NCBI RefSeq assembly: GCF_007741535.1
Contig: NZ_CP036525.1
Location: forward strand, 5,704,001-5,768,000
Reading direction: 5' to 3'
From: Rubripirellula lacrimiformis
Lineage (GTDB): Bacteria; Planctomycetota; Planctomycetia; Pirellulales; Pirellulaceae
DNA: 64,000 nucleotides
Positions 1-8,475 of the stretch are shown in pieces (the first letter of the stretch is position 1; each line of letters starts with the position of its first letter). The translations under genes were made by a program, and so were the position numbers. The notes under the pieces were generated by a model. It was not told the origin of the DNA, did not search any database, and saw only the letters and a list, made by a program, of their open reading frames with translations.

Positions 1-109
1 CGCGAGCGATCACCTCGGATTCATTCCAAGCGGGCAAGATCAGTGAAATCGAAGCGTTGGGCAATGGCGACATTGGCAGGGGCATCCTTGCACTCCCGAG
101 TTACGTAGA

Positions 110-186
110 CCTTAGTAGTTAAGGACGATAGCGAGCCGTTCACGACCAATGCAATGCCAACTCCTATCCTTTTAGTAGTTCTAAAA
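110..186. repeat. Two related small hairpins with AGTAGT loops
   Basis: CCTTAGTAGTTAAGG (110-124) is a stem of CCTTA/TAAGG. TTTTAGTAGTTCTAAAA (170-186) is a stem of TTTTAG/CTAAAA. Both present (T)TAGTAGTT at the tip. The loop resembles the GTAGTA signature of the REP-like elements 60-130 bp away, so they may be degenerate members. This is inference from sequence similarity only. Confidence 0.4.
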
Positions 187-243
187 AGAAGGACCGAACG
201 GCGGCGATCGCGAGTGCTGCCCAAGCAACCATCCGCTCCGTTG

Positions 244-318
244 GTAGTACCGGCTTCAGCCGGCCTGACCCGACATGCGGTGGATCCGAACAGCACCCGC
301 CGCCTAAAGGCGGTACTA
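244..318. repeat. Inverted pair of GTAGTACC REP-like elements
   Basis: GTAGTACCGGCTTCAGCCGG (244-263) is followed 35 bases later by CCGCCTAAAGGCGGTACTAC (299-318). The reverse complement of the second is GTAGTACCGCCTTTAGGCGG. Each therefore has the same GTAGTACC head plus a short palindrome, but the stem bases differ (CCGGCT..AGCCGG versus CCGCCT..AGGCGG). The head-to-head pair is the layout of a BIME. A related single element is at 35356-35386. Confidence 0.7.
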
Positions 319-376
319 CAAACGGTGCGTCGCCAGAACACGACGAACTACGCGAACAGTGGGATGCACCGGCGTG

Positions 377-1474
377 CTAGTGATGGTGCGACGTCTTGAA
401 CACTTCGTCCCACTGTGACCGCTGATCGAAGGACTCGAAATCACGGACGTGAATTCCGCAGTCATGCAACACGCTAGCGGTCCACGTCGGCCACGGCGAC
501 CAACCGCTCCGGTTCGAAGCCATCGCATTGACGGGCAAGCAAACCTGACTCGCCAGCAGAGCAATCATCCACAGTGCGGCGCATCCGACCCAAGCTCGAT
601 AGCGTGGGCGGCGGAATCCTGCCGCCAGCGAAACGATCCGATTGCTGCGCAAGATCAGAGCGCTGGGTTGATTCCCGAACGCCAGCGTTCCAATCGGGGT
701 GGCACTGCAACAACGGGCCGAGCAACGTTCAGCGATTTTGACCAGCGTTCTTAGATAGGCCGCGTATCGACCGTCTTTGCCGGCCGCCATCTCGTCGCAC
801 AGATATTCTCGAGTCAGTTCCGCCTTGCCAGCTGCCCACCACACGGCGGGATGAAACCAAAACAGCACCGAACAAGTGCCTTGCAAGAAATGCTGCATCG
901 GGTGCTTCGTTTGAAGGTGAGCCAGTTCGTGGACCAGCACGTGTTCCAACATGGTGGCATCGTCGTCCAAAATGTAGCTTGGCAACACGATCACCGGACG
1001 ATGCAATTGCCAACAAAACGGCCCTTCGACATGATCCGACACCAGCACACTGACATCGCTGGGGACCAGCGTCGTGGACAACAAAGTTTGCTGTGACGCA
1101 GTCAATGGTGTGCATTGATCGCGCAAGAACCGAGACAGCGTGCCCCAACGAACGACGCGTTGAATCAACATCACCACCACTCCGGTTCCCCAGAGAACGG
1201 CACAGGCAAAGAACACTGGTTGCTGCCAACCGATCCAAGTCCGTGTCCAAGCCGGAGACACAAATTCGGGAAACCCCAGCAGGCGCCGGTGTGGCAACGT
1301 CAACGAGGCGGTAACCAGCGCCAACAGAAGGATAAAACAGGTCGTCCAAAGACGGCAGCCACTGCGTGCGTCACCGACCCAGCTTTGCAATGCGACAGTC
1401 GCCGAAACGACCAATGCCACTTGCAGCAAGATCGCGGTCACCGTTTCGAAGCCAAGCAATGCGTCCATGATCAA
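377..1474 (-). CDS. M56-family membrane metallopeptidase (BlaR1/MecR1-like)
   Basis: This is a 365-residue integral membrane zinc peptidase of the BlaR1/MecR1 family. Hydrophobic segments lie at about 10-30, 45-60, 85-105 and 295-315. The zinc site is seen as HELAH at 182-186, with the family's FWFHPAVWW at 206-214 and the downstream E-x-x-CDE at about 223-228. Members cleave a partner BlaI repressor. The gene overlaps the BlaI gene by ATGA, so the two are translationally coupled. It lacks the extracellular penicillin-binding sensor domain of true BlaR1: only about 50 residues follow the last membrane segment. The signal it senses is therefore unknown, and antibiotic resistance should not be assumed. 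Confidence 0.88.
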   Translation of the reverse strand: MIMDALLGFETVTAILLQVALVVSATVALQSWVGDARSGCRLWTTCFILLLALVTASLTLPHRRLLGFPEFVSPAWTRTWIGWQQPVFFACAVLWGTGVVVMLIQRVVRWGTLSRFLRDQCTPLTASQQTLLSTTLVPSDVSVLVSDHVEGPFCWQLHRPVIVLPSYILDDDATMLEHVLVHELAHLQTKHPMQHFLQGTCSVLFWFHPAVWWAAGKAELTREYLCDEMAAGKDGRYAAYLRTLVKIAERCSARCCSATPIGTLAFGNQPSALILRSNRIVSLAAGFRRPRYRAWVGCAALWMIALLASQVCLPVNAMASNRSGWSPWPTWTASVLHDCGIHVRDFESFDQRSQWDEVFKTSHHH

Positions 1475-1869
1475 AGCCCTCGTTGTCCGTCGTCTAGTTG
1501 TGCCGCAGCGTGCTTGACCGCTTCGATGTCATCGATCGAAACAGCCTCGGATTGGATCAGGCTAAGGACCAACGACCGAGCCGAACCACCGAACAACTGG
1601 TCCGTCAACGCTCGCAACATTCCCGCTCGGACCTGGTCGCGTGAAACCTTGGCGGTGTAGGTCAACGCCCGGCCAATCTTTTCTCCGCGTGCAACGATTC
1701 CCTTGTCTTCCAAGATCCGCATCGTGGTCAGAACCGTGGTGTAGGCCAAGTTGCGGTCAATCGAATCGACCACGTCATTGACGGTCACACATTGCCGGTC
1801 CCAGACGACCTCCATCACTTCGGCTTCGCACTTCGTCAGCTCGACGCGATTGTTCGTTTTGCGTGTCAT
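1471..1869 (-). CDS. BlaI/MecI-family transcriptional repressor
   Basis: This is a 132-residue winged-helix repressor, the usual length for BlaI/MecI. The N-terminal half has the typical LTKCEAEVMEVVW start of helix 1 and the AYTTVLTTMRILEDKG recognition-helix region, followed by a dimerisation/cleavage tail. In the family, dimers bind palindromic operators and are inactivated by an M56 peptidase. That peptidase lies directly downstream with a 4-base overlap (1471-1474). The ATG at 1869 is chosen over an in-frame upstream start at 1896 because the fold begins immediately after it. The pair is probably autoregulated, but I did not find a convincing operator. Confidence 0.9.
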   Translation of the reverse strand: MTRKTNNRVELTKCEAEVMEVVWDRQCVTVNDVVDSIDRNLAYTTVLTTMRILEDKGIVARGEKIGRALTYTAKVSRDQVRAGMLRALTDQLFGGSARSLVLSLIQSEAVSIDDIEAVKHAAAQLDDGQRGL

Positions 1870-1932
1870 CAGTTTCGCCGGGGGTCGGGAGTGCAAAGAA
1901 GGAAGGCAGGTGCAGAGGGGGTTGATCGGGTG

Positions 1933-2904
1933 CTAGTGATCACGAAGCTTTGCCCAACGATGGTATTCACGAAGATCCACCTGTTGGCTGACAAAGCTGA
2001 CGTGCCCATCGCCCCACAGAAAGTTGGCGCCGCCCGGGTGACGGCTCGAAAAATCGCACTCGTCCGCCAAACGATTGTTGATTCCTTCCAGCGTTGACCC
2101 GACCATCCGGGCCGCCGCATCTTCGCCCGCCAATTTGACGCCGAACCAAGTCGATGGAACCTGTGCCATGGTCCGTTCACCGACCATCAATGTGTGAGAG
2201 AGGCCGCGTTGGAAATCTCGGAAACGCACGATCCGATTCTCCAAAAACGCACCGTCACCGATTGGGGCGGGAATGGAATCGTCGGGTTCCAAGGTGCCAA
2301 ACACACCGACGTAGTTTGCCGTCGGCAATTCGATCAATGGAAGCTCGACCCGATCGGCATGGCCGGCGGCTGTGTCTCCACCGGAGCCAGCGCCAAGCGT
2401 CATCGCATGATCTCCGTGCTCTTTGTCATCGTCTTCCGATTCGGCGAACATGACAAACGACGGCGCCGCGATGTCCGACGGGCAAAGCATGCCCGCGATG
2501 GATGTGGTGCGGGCCTGCAGATTGGTCAAGTTGTCAGGCGGAGCGCTGCGATCGACGTGTTGGGCAAGCGAGTCTTGGCCCAAGTACGGCAACAAGGAAA
2601 CGGCCCATCCGTAGGCATAATCATCCGTCGGATCGAACGCCCATCCCACGGGAAGATGCCGTTTCGAATCGTGATGGGTATGCAAAGCCAATCCGACTTC
2701 ACGCAGATGGTCGACGCATTGAATCCGTCGCGCGGACTCTCGAGCCGAATTGACGGCGGGTAACAGCAGTGCTGCCACGACGGCGATGATGGTCATCGTG
2801 ACCAGCAATTCAAGCACCGTCAGTCCCCGACGACGTGGTCGGTTGGTCAGTGGCAGCAACCGTTTGGAAACAACCGAATGCTTCGTGGCCTTTGATCGAT
2901 TCAC
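1933..2904 (-). CDS. DUF1559 pseudopilin-like protein
   Basis: This is a 323-residue protein of the large planctomycete DUF1559 family (PF07596). It has a basic N-terminus, then a prepilin-type cleavage site RRRG/LTVLE with Glu at +5 (about residues 27-32), one hydrophobic helix (33-55) and the family sequence SARESARRIQC right after it. The C-terminus has the H-x9-DG type signature seen as FLWGDGHVSF (about 296-305). These proteins are thought to be processed by a prepilin peptidase and to sit in the envelope. Planctomycetes carry tens to hundreds of copies, and no individual function is known. It is separated from blaI by 63 bases and is probably its own unit. Confidence 0.92.
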   Translation of the reverse strand: MNRSKATKHSVVSKRLLPLTNRPRRRGLTVLELLVTMTIIAVVAALLLPAVNSARESARRIQCVDHLREVGLALHTHHDSKRHLPVGWAFDPTDDYAYGWAVSLLPYLGQDSLAQHVDRSAPPDNLTNLQARTTSIAGMLCPSDIAAPSFVMFAESEDDDKEHGDHAMTLGAGSGGDTAAGHADRVELPLIELPTANYVGVFGTLEPDDSIPAPIGDGAFLENRIVRFRDFQRGLSHTLMVGERTMAQVPSTWFGVKLAGEDAAARMVGSTLEGINNRLADECDFSSRHPGGANFLWGDGHVSFVSQQVDLREYHRWAKLRDH

Positions 2905-2979
2905 AGAATCACCCTCCTGGTGGTCTATCGGAGGGCGGATTCTACGTAGGACTTAGTTTTTGTGCAAGATCGACAATCG

Positions 2980-4011
2980 TTAAGCCACTTTGGTCATCGA
3001 TCGCTTGGCTTCGATCTGGTGGATCGCGTCGCAAACGTCCGCCACCTCGATCGCTCGCATCGCCGTGTTGTCCGCTTTTCGGCGGTGAGTTCGGGAACCG
3101 CTTTCGTAGGCCTTCTGAAGCGCGAACTGGCCATAGGGGCCCGAATCCCCCGGACGCGTCGCGCCGTACAAGCCGATCGTGTCGGTGCCGACCGCAACCG
3201 CAATGTGCAGTGGCCCGGTATCGCCGCTGATGAAGATGTCGGCCGTCTCGATCAGGGCGCCCAAGTGGTGCAGATCGGTATCCGGTGCCAACGTCGCGGC
3301 ACCGCCGGACTGTTCGACAATCGACTCAGCCATCAAACGTTCTTCGAAGGTCCCCCAGACGACGATGCTGCGGTAGCCATATTGGTCGCGAGCGAATTTG
3401 GCGGTCGCGGCAAACCGATCCGCTTCCCAAGCCTTCGATGCCCAGGTCGCACCGGGGTTCAGCACCGTCAGACGGTTGGACTGTATCGTGCGACGCCAAC
3501 GGGCGGCCCAAGTCCGCGATGCTGGCGATAGCGGCAACTTCCATTGCACCTTGGGCGAATGAATGTCCAACGGTATCAACAGTTCCAACGACCGATCGGT
3601 GATGTGCGAAAACACCGGTGGGACGCGAACATTGTTCAGCAATCGACTGATTTCACCGCCATGCTTTCCAGCAAAACCGATCCGCTGACGGGCTCCCGAC
3701 AACCGGCCCGCCAGAGCCGACTTGGTCAGACCTTGGCAATCGATCGAAGTGTCAAATTGGTGAGGACGCAATAAAGCTTTTGTTTCGCGAATCTTTTTGG
3801 TCGACGTGAACCACCCGCGCTCCAGCTCGATCACAGCGTCCAGGGTCTGATGGCCGCGAACCATCGGCGCAGCCTTCTTTTCGATCACCCAACCGATGTA
3901 CGCATCGGGATAGTGTTCACGGATCGCGCAAGCGACCGGCAAGGTCAGGATTGAATCTCCGATCGCACTCATTCGTGAGATCAAAATTCGGGGCGATTGC
4001 TTTGTTTCCAT
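2980..4011 (-). CDS. Glycosyltransferase family 9 (heptosyltransferase-like)
   Basis: This is a 343-residue GT-B fold enzyme of the ADP-heptose:LPS heptosyltransferase family. It begins with the expected RILISRMSAIGDSILTLPV (N-terminal Rossmann half). It carries the C-terminal nucleotide-sugar signature ISGDTGPLHIAVAVGT and IGLYGATRPGDSGPYG. Such enzymes add heptose or related sugars to the LPS inner core at the cytoplasmic face. It is not beside other LPS genes here; lpxC and lpxA are 25 kb away. The ATG at 4011 is preferred because the fold starts 6 residues later; an in-frame start at 4029 is the alternative. The exact donor sugar cannot be told. Confidence 0.88.
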   Translation of the reverse strand: METKQSPRILISRMSAIGDSILTLPVACAIREHYPDAYIGWVIEKKAAPMVRGHQTLDAVIELERGWFTSTKKIRETKALLRPHQFDTSIDCQGLTKSALAGRLSGARQRIGFAGKHGGEISRLLNNVRVPPVFSHITDRSLELLIPLDIHSPKVQWKLPLSPASRTWAARWRRTIQSNRLTVLNPGATWASKAWEADRFAATAKFARDQYGYRSIVVWGTFEERLMAESIVEQSGGAATLAPDTDLHHLGALIETADIFISGDTGPLHIAVAVGTDTIGLYGATRPGDSGPYGQFALQKAYESGSRTHRRKADNTAMRAIEVADVCDAIHQIEAKRSMTKVA

Positions 4012-4360
4012 CACTGCGATCCTTCGCATACTTAGAATGGTATCCTCTGTCGTAGGCTACGAAAAAGGCGAGGCTAGGCGAAAGAGCGAAGTTGCCCGAT
4101 CGCTATCCCCTGAATTGCTAGCGATTGACGGTTTGCTTGGGCTGGTACAGTTCAATTCATGCGCCGAAACAGGCCCACAGGGGGCTGAAAACGCACGCCA
4201 TCTTGCCTATCCTGCCAAACATTGGCTTTCCACAGGATTGGCAGGGCGCCCGGCCGCCGTCAAAATACGAACCGAGCTATCACGAACTCAGGCGTCTGGT
4301 CGCCCCGGCCATCGCCCACCAACTCGATCGCCACCGATGTCCCACATGACTAGTTTTCCC
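4012..4360. other. Divergent intergenic region
   Basis: This region lies between the leftward GT9 gene and the rightward S46 peptidase, and must hold both promoters. An open frame joins onto the peptidase from 4037, but those 108 residues show no signal peptide or domain and are judged non-coding. I see no clear operator or riboswitch. Confidence 0.5.
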
Positions 4361-6415
4361 ATGACACGCAATCTAGCCGCTTTGCTTATGTTCAACGTCG
4401 CACTCGCGCTTTCATCGCCATGCGTTCTCGGTGACGAAGGCATGTTCCTGTTCAACGAACTGCCAACGGAAACCCTGAAATCGCGGCATGATTTCGAGCC
4501 CACCGAGCAGTGGGCGGACCATCTGCGGCTCAGCTCGGTTCGCTTCAACAGCGGCGGAAGCGGATCCTTCATCTCTTCGGATGGGTTGGTGCTGACCAAT
4601 CACCATGTAGCGAGCGACACGCTGCACAAACTCAGTTCTGCAGACCGCAACCTGATCGACGATGGATTCTTGGCCCATTCGCTTGACGAAGAACTCCAGA
4701 CGCCGGACTTGGAACTGAACCAATTGGTGTCCATCGAAGACGTAACGGACCGAGTCAATGGTGCCGTAGAATCCGACGCATCGGCCGAAGATTCCGCAGG
4801 ACAGCGTCGCGCCGTGATCGCCAAGATCGAAAGCGAATCGACCGAGGCGACTGGACTTCGCAGCGACGTGATCACGCTGTTCGGCGGCGCCCGCTACCAC
4901 CTGTATCGATACAAGAAATTCACCGATGTCCGCTTGGTTTGGGCTCCTGAAACTGCGGCTGCGTTCTTTGGTGGCGATGCTGACAACTTCGAATATCCTC
5001 GATACAACGTCGACGCGACCATCATGCGAGTCTACGAGGACGGTAAACCGGCCAAACTGGAACACTATCTAAAATGGGATCGCGAGCCGCTGAAAGAAGA
5101 CGAACTGGTATTCGTCAGCGGGAACCCCGGACGCACACAGCGAATTTTCACCGTCGCAGCTCTTGAATTTCTGCGTGACGATCGGATCCCGTATGTGTTG
5201 GACTACCTGCGTCGCAAGGAAATCTTGATGCAGCAATTCGGTCTGGAAGGCAAGGAAGAAACCCGTCGTGCCCGCGACGAACTGTTCGGCATCCAGAACG
5301 CTCGAAAGGCCTACACCGGAATGCTGGCGGGTTTGCAAAACCCAGCGACGATGGCGACCAAACGCGGCCGCGAAGATCGGCTGCAACACACCGTTGGCCA
5401 ACGGGCCGAACTGAAAGAACTGTTGTCGGCTTGGGACGACGTCGCAGCGATCCAAGACGAGAAACGCGAGATGCTATCGCAGACCGTTTCACTGCGCAGC
5501 ACCCTGTTTGACTTGGCCCAGCAAATCACATTGTTGGCAGCCGAAGACAAGAAACCCAACGAAGAGCGTCTGCGTGGTTTCACCGATTCGTCGCGAGATT
5601 CGTTGCTGCAGGAATTGCTGAGCACGGCGCCAATTTATGCGGACTTGGAACAAGCCAAATTAGCCGACGAACTTTCACGCATGATCGAAAACCGTGGTGC
5701 CAACGACCGTCTGGTCGTCGAAATTCTAAGCGGCAAGGGACCGAGCGAACGGGCAGCGGAGCTGGTCGGCGGAACCAGTCTGTTCGAAGTCGCCAAGCGA
5801 GAAGAATTGATCGAAGGCGGGATCAACCAAGTCCTAGCCAGCGACGATCCGATGATCCAGTTGGCACGAAAGACAGAAGACGAGTACCGGCGTATTCGCA
5901 AGCAGAACGAAGAAATCGAAGAACGCGAACGTCAAGCCTATGCCAAGATCACTCGCGCAACGACAGCGATCGAAGGCACCGGTGGTTACCCCGACGCGAC
6001 GTTTACATTGCGTTTGGCTTTCGGAACCGTCAAGGGATACGAACAGGACGGCAAACAGGTCCAACCCTTCACGACCTTTGCCGGTGCTTACCAGCACGCC
6101 GAACAGCATGCGGGGCAGACCGATTTTGACTTGCCTGCGTCGTGGATGAAGGCCAAGGATCGCGTGAAGATGGACACCCAACTGAACTTCGTCTGCACTG
6201 CCGATATCATCGGCGGAAACAGTGGTTCGCCCGTCGTCAATCGCAAAGGTGAACTTGTCGGGCTGATCTTTGATGGGAACATTCAAAGCCTGACCAGCGA
6301 CTATATCTACAGCGATGTACAGGGTCGTGCCGTCAGCGTGTCGGGCGTCGGCATCCTGGAATCACTGCGATCGATTTACAACGCTGGCGACCTGGCCGAC
6401 AGTATCGGCAAGTAG
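4361..6415 (+). CDS. S46-family serine dipeptidyl-peptidase (DPP7/DPP11-like)
   Basis: This is a 684-residue exported peptidase of family S46, close to the family's usual ~700. A signal peptide (MTRNLAALLMFNVALA) is followed by the chymotrypsin-like double beta-barrel interrupted by an alpha-helical lid. The His of the triad is in LVLTNHHVAS (about 81-82). The nucleophile is Ser621 in GGNSGSPVV, followed by GLIFDGN. The family removes dipeptides from the N-terminus of peptides in the periplasm, feeding amino-acid use. The middle (about 300-560) is the charged helical domain. The start could also be the ATG at 4337; neither start has a strong Shine-Dalgarno. Substrate preference (DPP7 versus DPP11) was not assigned. 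Confidence 0.9.
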   Translation: MTRNLAALLMFNVALALSSPCVLGDEGMFLFNELPTETLKSRHDFEPTEQWADHLRLSSVRFNSGGSGSFISSDGLVLTNHHVASDTLHKLSSADRNLIDDGFLAHSLDEELQTPDLELNQLVSIEDVTDRVNGAVESDASAEDSAGQRRAVIAKIESESTEATGLRSDVITLFGGARYHLYRYKKFTDVRLVWAPETAAAFFGGDADNFEYPRYNVDATIMRVYEDGKPAKLEHYLKWDREPLKEDELVFVSGNPGRTQRIFTVAALEFLRDDRIPYVLDYLRRKEILMQQFGLEGKEETRRARDELFGIQNARKAYTGMLAGLQNPATMATKRGREDRLQHTVGQRAELKELLSAWDDVAAIQDEKREMLSQTVSLRSTLFDLAQQITLLAAEDKKPNEERLRGFTDSSRDSLLQELLSTAPIYADLEQAKLADELSRMIENRGANDRLVVEILSGKGPSERAAELVGGTSLFEVAKREELIEGGINQVLASDDPMIQLARKTEDEYRRIRKQNEEIEERERQAYAKITRATTAIEGTGGYPDATFTLRLAFGTVKGYEQDGKQVQPFTTFAGAYQHAEQHAGQTDFDLPASWMKAKDRVKMDTQLNFVCTADIIGGNSGSPVVNRKGELVGLIFDGNIQSLTSDYIYSDVQGRAVSVSGVGILESLRSIYNAGDLADSIGK

Positions 6416-6581
6416 CGGGAAAACGCCGCTTTGATGAGCCGTTTTGGCGATAGGGGCCTGCTAATTCGATCGTTTTCCTGAAATTAGCATCGAGCGATCA
6501 ATAAGTGTCGCATTATCAGTCCTCTCGCCCCCGCCGCGCAGCGGTTTGCGGGGCAGAGAGTAAGAGAGAGGGGGGGAAGAT

Positions 6582-6641
6582 AGTTCGAGTTCGAATTTCT
6601 GAACTGTCTTTGCGTGCGAAAATCGAACTGAAACTCGAACT
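6582..6641. repeat. Inverted repeat upstream of the pterin dehydratase gene
   Basis: AGTTCGAGTT (6582-6591) is the exact reverse complement of AACTCGAACT (6632-6641), and further complementarity lies inside (CGAATTTC against GAAAATCG). It lies between the S46 gene and the dehydratase, about 70 bases before the latter's start. It could be a terminator-like hairpin or a leader structure, but no U-run follows it. Confidence 0.4.
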
Positions 6642-6713
6642 TCCATTCTTCATGTTCAAGAAGTGCAGAATGGATTCAACCCAATCGCCCACGTCGCAAG
6701 AAACGAGATTCGG

Positions 6714-7088
6714 ATGACTGTTCCAACCAGCGATTCATTGCGACGGGCACAGTGTGTCCCCTGCGAAGGTGGGGTTCCCATGATTGGACCGCAGCAGGCC
6801 GCCGATCATTTGGCAGCCACGCCGCAGTGGACTCTGGACGAGTCCGGTAAAATGATTTCGCGTCAGTTCAACACGGGCAACTTTGTCAAAGCGGTGAAAC
6901 TGATCCAACAGGTCGCGGAGATTGCCGAGACCGAGCAACATCATCCCGACCTGCACCTAACCGGGTATCGCCACCTTCGCATCGACCTTACCACGCATGC
7001 GATCGGCGGCCTCAGCGAGAACGACTTCATCATTGCTGCCAAGATCGACGCGATTGTCGACCAGGGAAACAGCACCCAAGGCAGCTAA
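6714..7088 (+). CDS. Pterin-4a-carbinolamine dehydratase
   Basis: This is a 124-residue enzyme of the PCD/PhhB/DCoH family. It dehydrates 4a-hydroxytetrahydrobiopterin (or recycles pterin cofactor in the cytoplasm) after aromatic amino-acid hydroxylation. The hallmark AETEQHHPDLHLTGY motif is present, followed by IDLTTHAIGGLSENDF, giving the three conserved His and the TH-GGL-D signature. The ATG at 6714 is chosen over GTG 6663 because family members begin close to the 'AQCVPCEGGVP' segment, which this start retains. No aromatic amino-acid hydroxylase is in the window. The GIY-YIG gene follows after 21 bases, so the two may be cotranscribed. Confidence 0.9.
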   Translation: MTVPTSDSLRRAQCVPCEGGVPMIGPQQAADHLAATPQWTLDESGKMISRQFNTGNFVKAVKLIQQVAEIAETEQHHPDLHLTGYRHLRIDLTTHAIGGLSENDFIIAAKIDAIVDQGNSTQGS

Positions 7089-7109
7089 GGACCAAGCGGA
7101 CAACGCAGC

Positions 7110-8315
7110 ATGGATGCACTCTTTGGCGAACAGCCGATCTTTGGCTTCGGGCCCGACCCGTTAAGCCCGCACCCGACTCGCCCCATCGACGCGGTGGGAG
7201 ACGTTTCGACGATCGAGTTGAAGCGGCGTGTGATTCAGTCCTGTCCGCGAGTGCCGGGTGTGTACGGGATGCTGGATCGGAAAGGGCAACTGATCTATGT
7301 CGGCAAAAGCAAATCGCTGCGGTCTAGGCTGCTTAGCTATTTCGCGGCATCGAACTCCAAAGAGAAAGGCGGGCGGATCATCGAGGCGGCTCGCGCGATC
7401 CAGTGGGAAACGCAGCCAAGCGAATTCGCAGCGCTCGTGCGCGAACAGCAACTGATTCGGCGGTTCACCCCAAGGTGGAACGTCCAAGGCGTCCCCAAAC
7501 GGCAACGTCCCGTCTATCTATGCCTCGGGAAAAACCCGGCAATGTTCTTCACATCAGCCAAGCCGCCCGAATCGAAACGCGATGGCGATATGGTCGCCGT
7601 CGAGGGTCCTTTTTTTGGCGCCGGCCGAATGAAGACCGCGGTCGATACGCTGAACAAAGTGTTCCAGCTTCGCGATTGTGGATCGAAACAGGTATTCCGA
7701 TTTGCCGACCAGTTGCAGCTATTTGACTTGGAATACCGTCCCGGTTGCCTGCGGTTGGAAGTCGGTAGCTGCCTAGGGCCTTGCGCAGCGGCATGCTCTC
7801 GCCTGGCCTACGACGAACGGGTTCACGCGGCCGAAAGTTTCTTGGACGGCTTCAATCACGAACCGCTGGACGCGATCGAACTGCAAATGAAAACCGCGTC
7901 CGCGAATCAGCAATACGAATTAGCGGCGAGGTCGTTGTTGATGGTCAAATCGCTGAAGTACATCGATCGCAAACTAAAAATGTTGAACCAGGCGCGCCGC
8001 CGCTACACGTTCATCTATGCCGTCCCCGGCCACGATGGTTGCGGAACGTGGTACCTGATCCACTGTGGCGAAATCGCGGACGCCGTCGCGGCCCCACGAA
8101 ACGCTAGCGAGTATGCCCAGTTGTCGGAAAAGTTGAAACACTGGGCGGCAGTATCCACCAGCCGCTTGGATCGTGGTCACGGGGCGTTTCCGCATACCCT
8201 GTCACTGGTGGCATCCTGGTTCCGCAAAAACCGCGACGAATTAGATTTCCGCACTTTCCCGGCGCACAAGGCGCAACTGCCGGTGCCGTCGAAAGCGACG
8301 GCCGCGCGCAGCTGA
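7110..8315 (+). CDS. Cho-like GIY-YIG nuclease (N-terminal half of UvrC)
   Basis: This is a 401-residue protein matching only the N-terminal half of UvrC. The GIY-YIG nuclease core (about 47-130) has GVYGML at 50-55, IYVGKSKSLRSRL at 62-74 and a metal-site Glu near 105-112. A cysteine set follows at C190, C213, C221 and C225, in the same arrangement as the UvrC Fe-S region ('RDC..CLRLEVGSCLGPC'). A helical UVR-like segment at about 254-290 would contact UvrB. The C-terminal RNase H-like endonuclease and HhH domains of UvrC are absent. This resembles E. coli Cho, which makes the 3' incision at damaged DNA, although it is longer. Probable role: nucleotide excision repair. Confidence 0.82.
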   Translation: MDALFGEQPIFGFGPDPLSPHPTRPIDAVGDVSTIELKRRVIQSCPRVPGVYGMLDRKGQLIYVGKSKSLRSRLLSYFAASNSKEKGGRIIEAARAIQWETQPSEFAALVREQQLIRRFTPRWNVQGVPKRQRPVYLCLGKNPAMFFTSAKPPESKRDGDMVAVEGPFFGAGRMKTAVDTLNKVFQLRDCGSKQVFRFADQLQLFDLEYRPGCLRLEVGSCLGPCAAACSRLAYDERVHAAESFLDGFNHEPLDAIELQMKTASANQQYELAARSLLMVKSLKYIDRKLKMLNQARRRYTFIYAVPGHDGCGTWYLIHCGEIADAVAAPRNASEYAQLSEKLKHWAAVSTSRLDRGHGAFPHTLSLVASWFRKNRDELDFRTFPAHKAQLPVPSKATAARS

Positions 8316-8475
8316 TCGGACCGTCAATCCGACTTTCAGTTTATTGGGATCCAACGGGCCGATTGCCCCCACGTGCGACTCATCCGTGATAACAATAGGG
8401 GCGATACAAATCGAGGCGGGCCGCCGATCATGTTGCGTCCTGAAACCAAGTCCCCACCCCAAACGGAGCCCCCCC

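Larger units (their letters stand above)
1..376. other. Gene-free left edge with small hairpins
   Basis: No credible gene is seen here; the short open frames in it have no recognisable domain. It lies downstream of the M56 peptidase gene, which is read leftwards. It holds two small AT-rich hairpins sharing an AGTAGT loop (110-124 and 170-186) and an inverted pair of GTAGTACC-type REP elements (listed separately). The dense hairpins fit a repeat-rich intergenic spacer. Confidence 0.6.

Noticed and set aside
21-399. Two overlapping short open frames at the left edge
   Set aside because: No domain, and they cover hairpins and REP-like elements.
4037-4360. 108-residue extension of the S46 peptidase
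   Set aside because: The extension lacks a signal or domain; the signal peptide begins at 4361 (or 4337).
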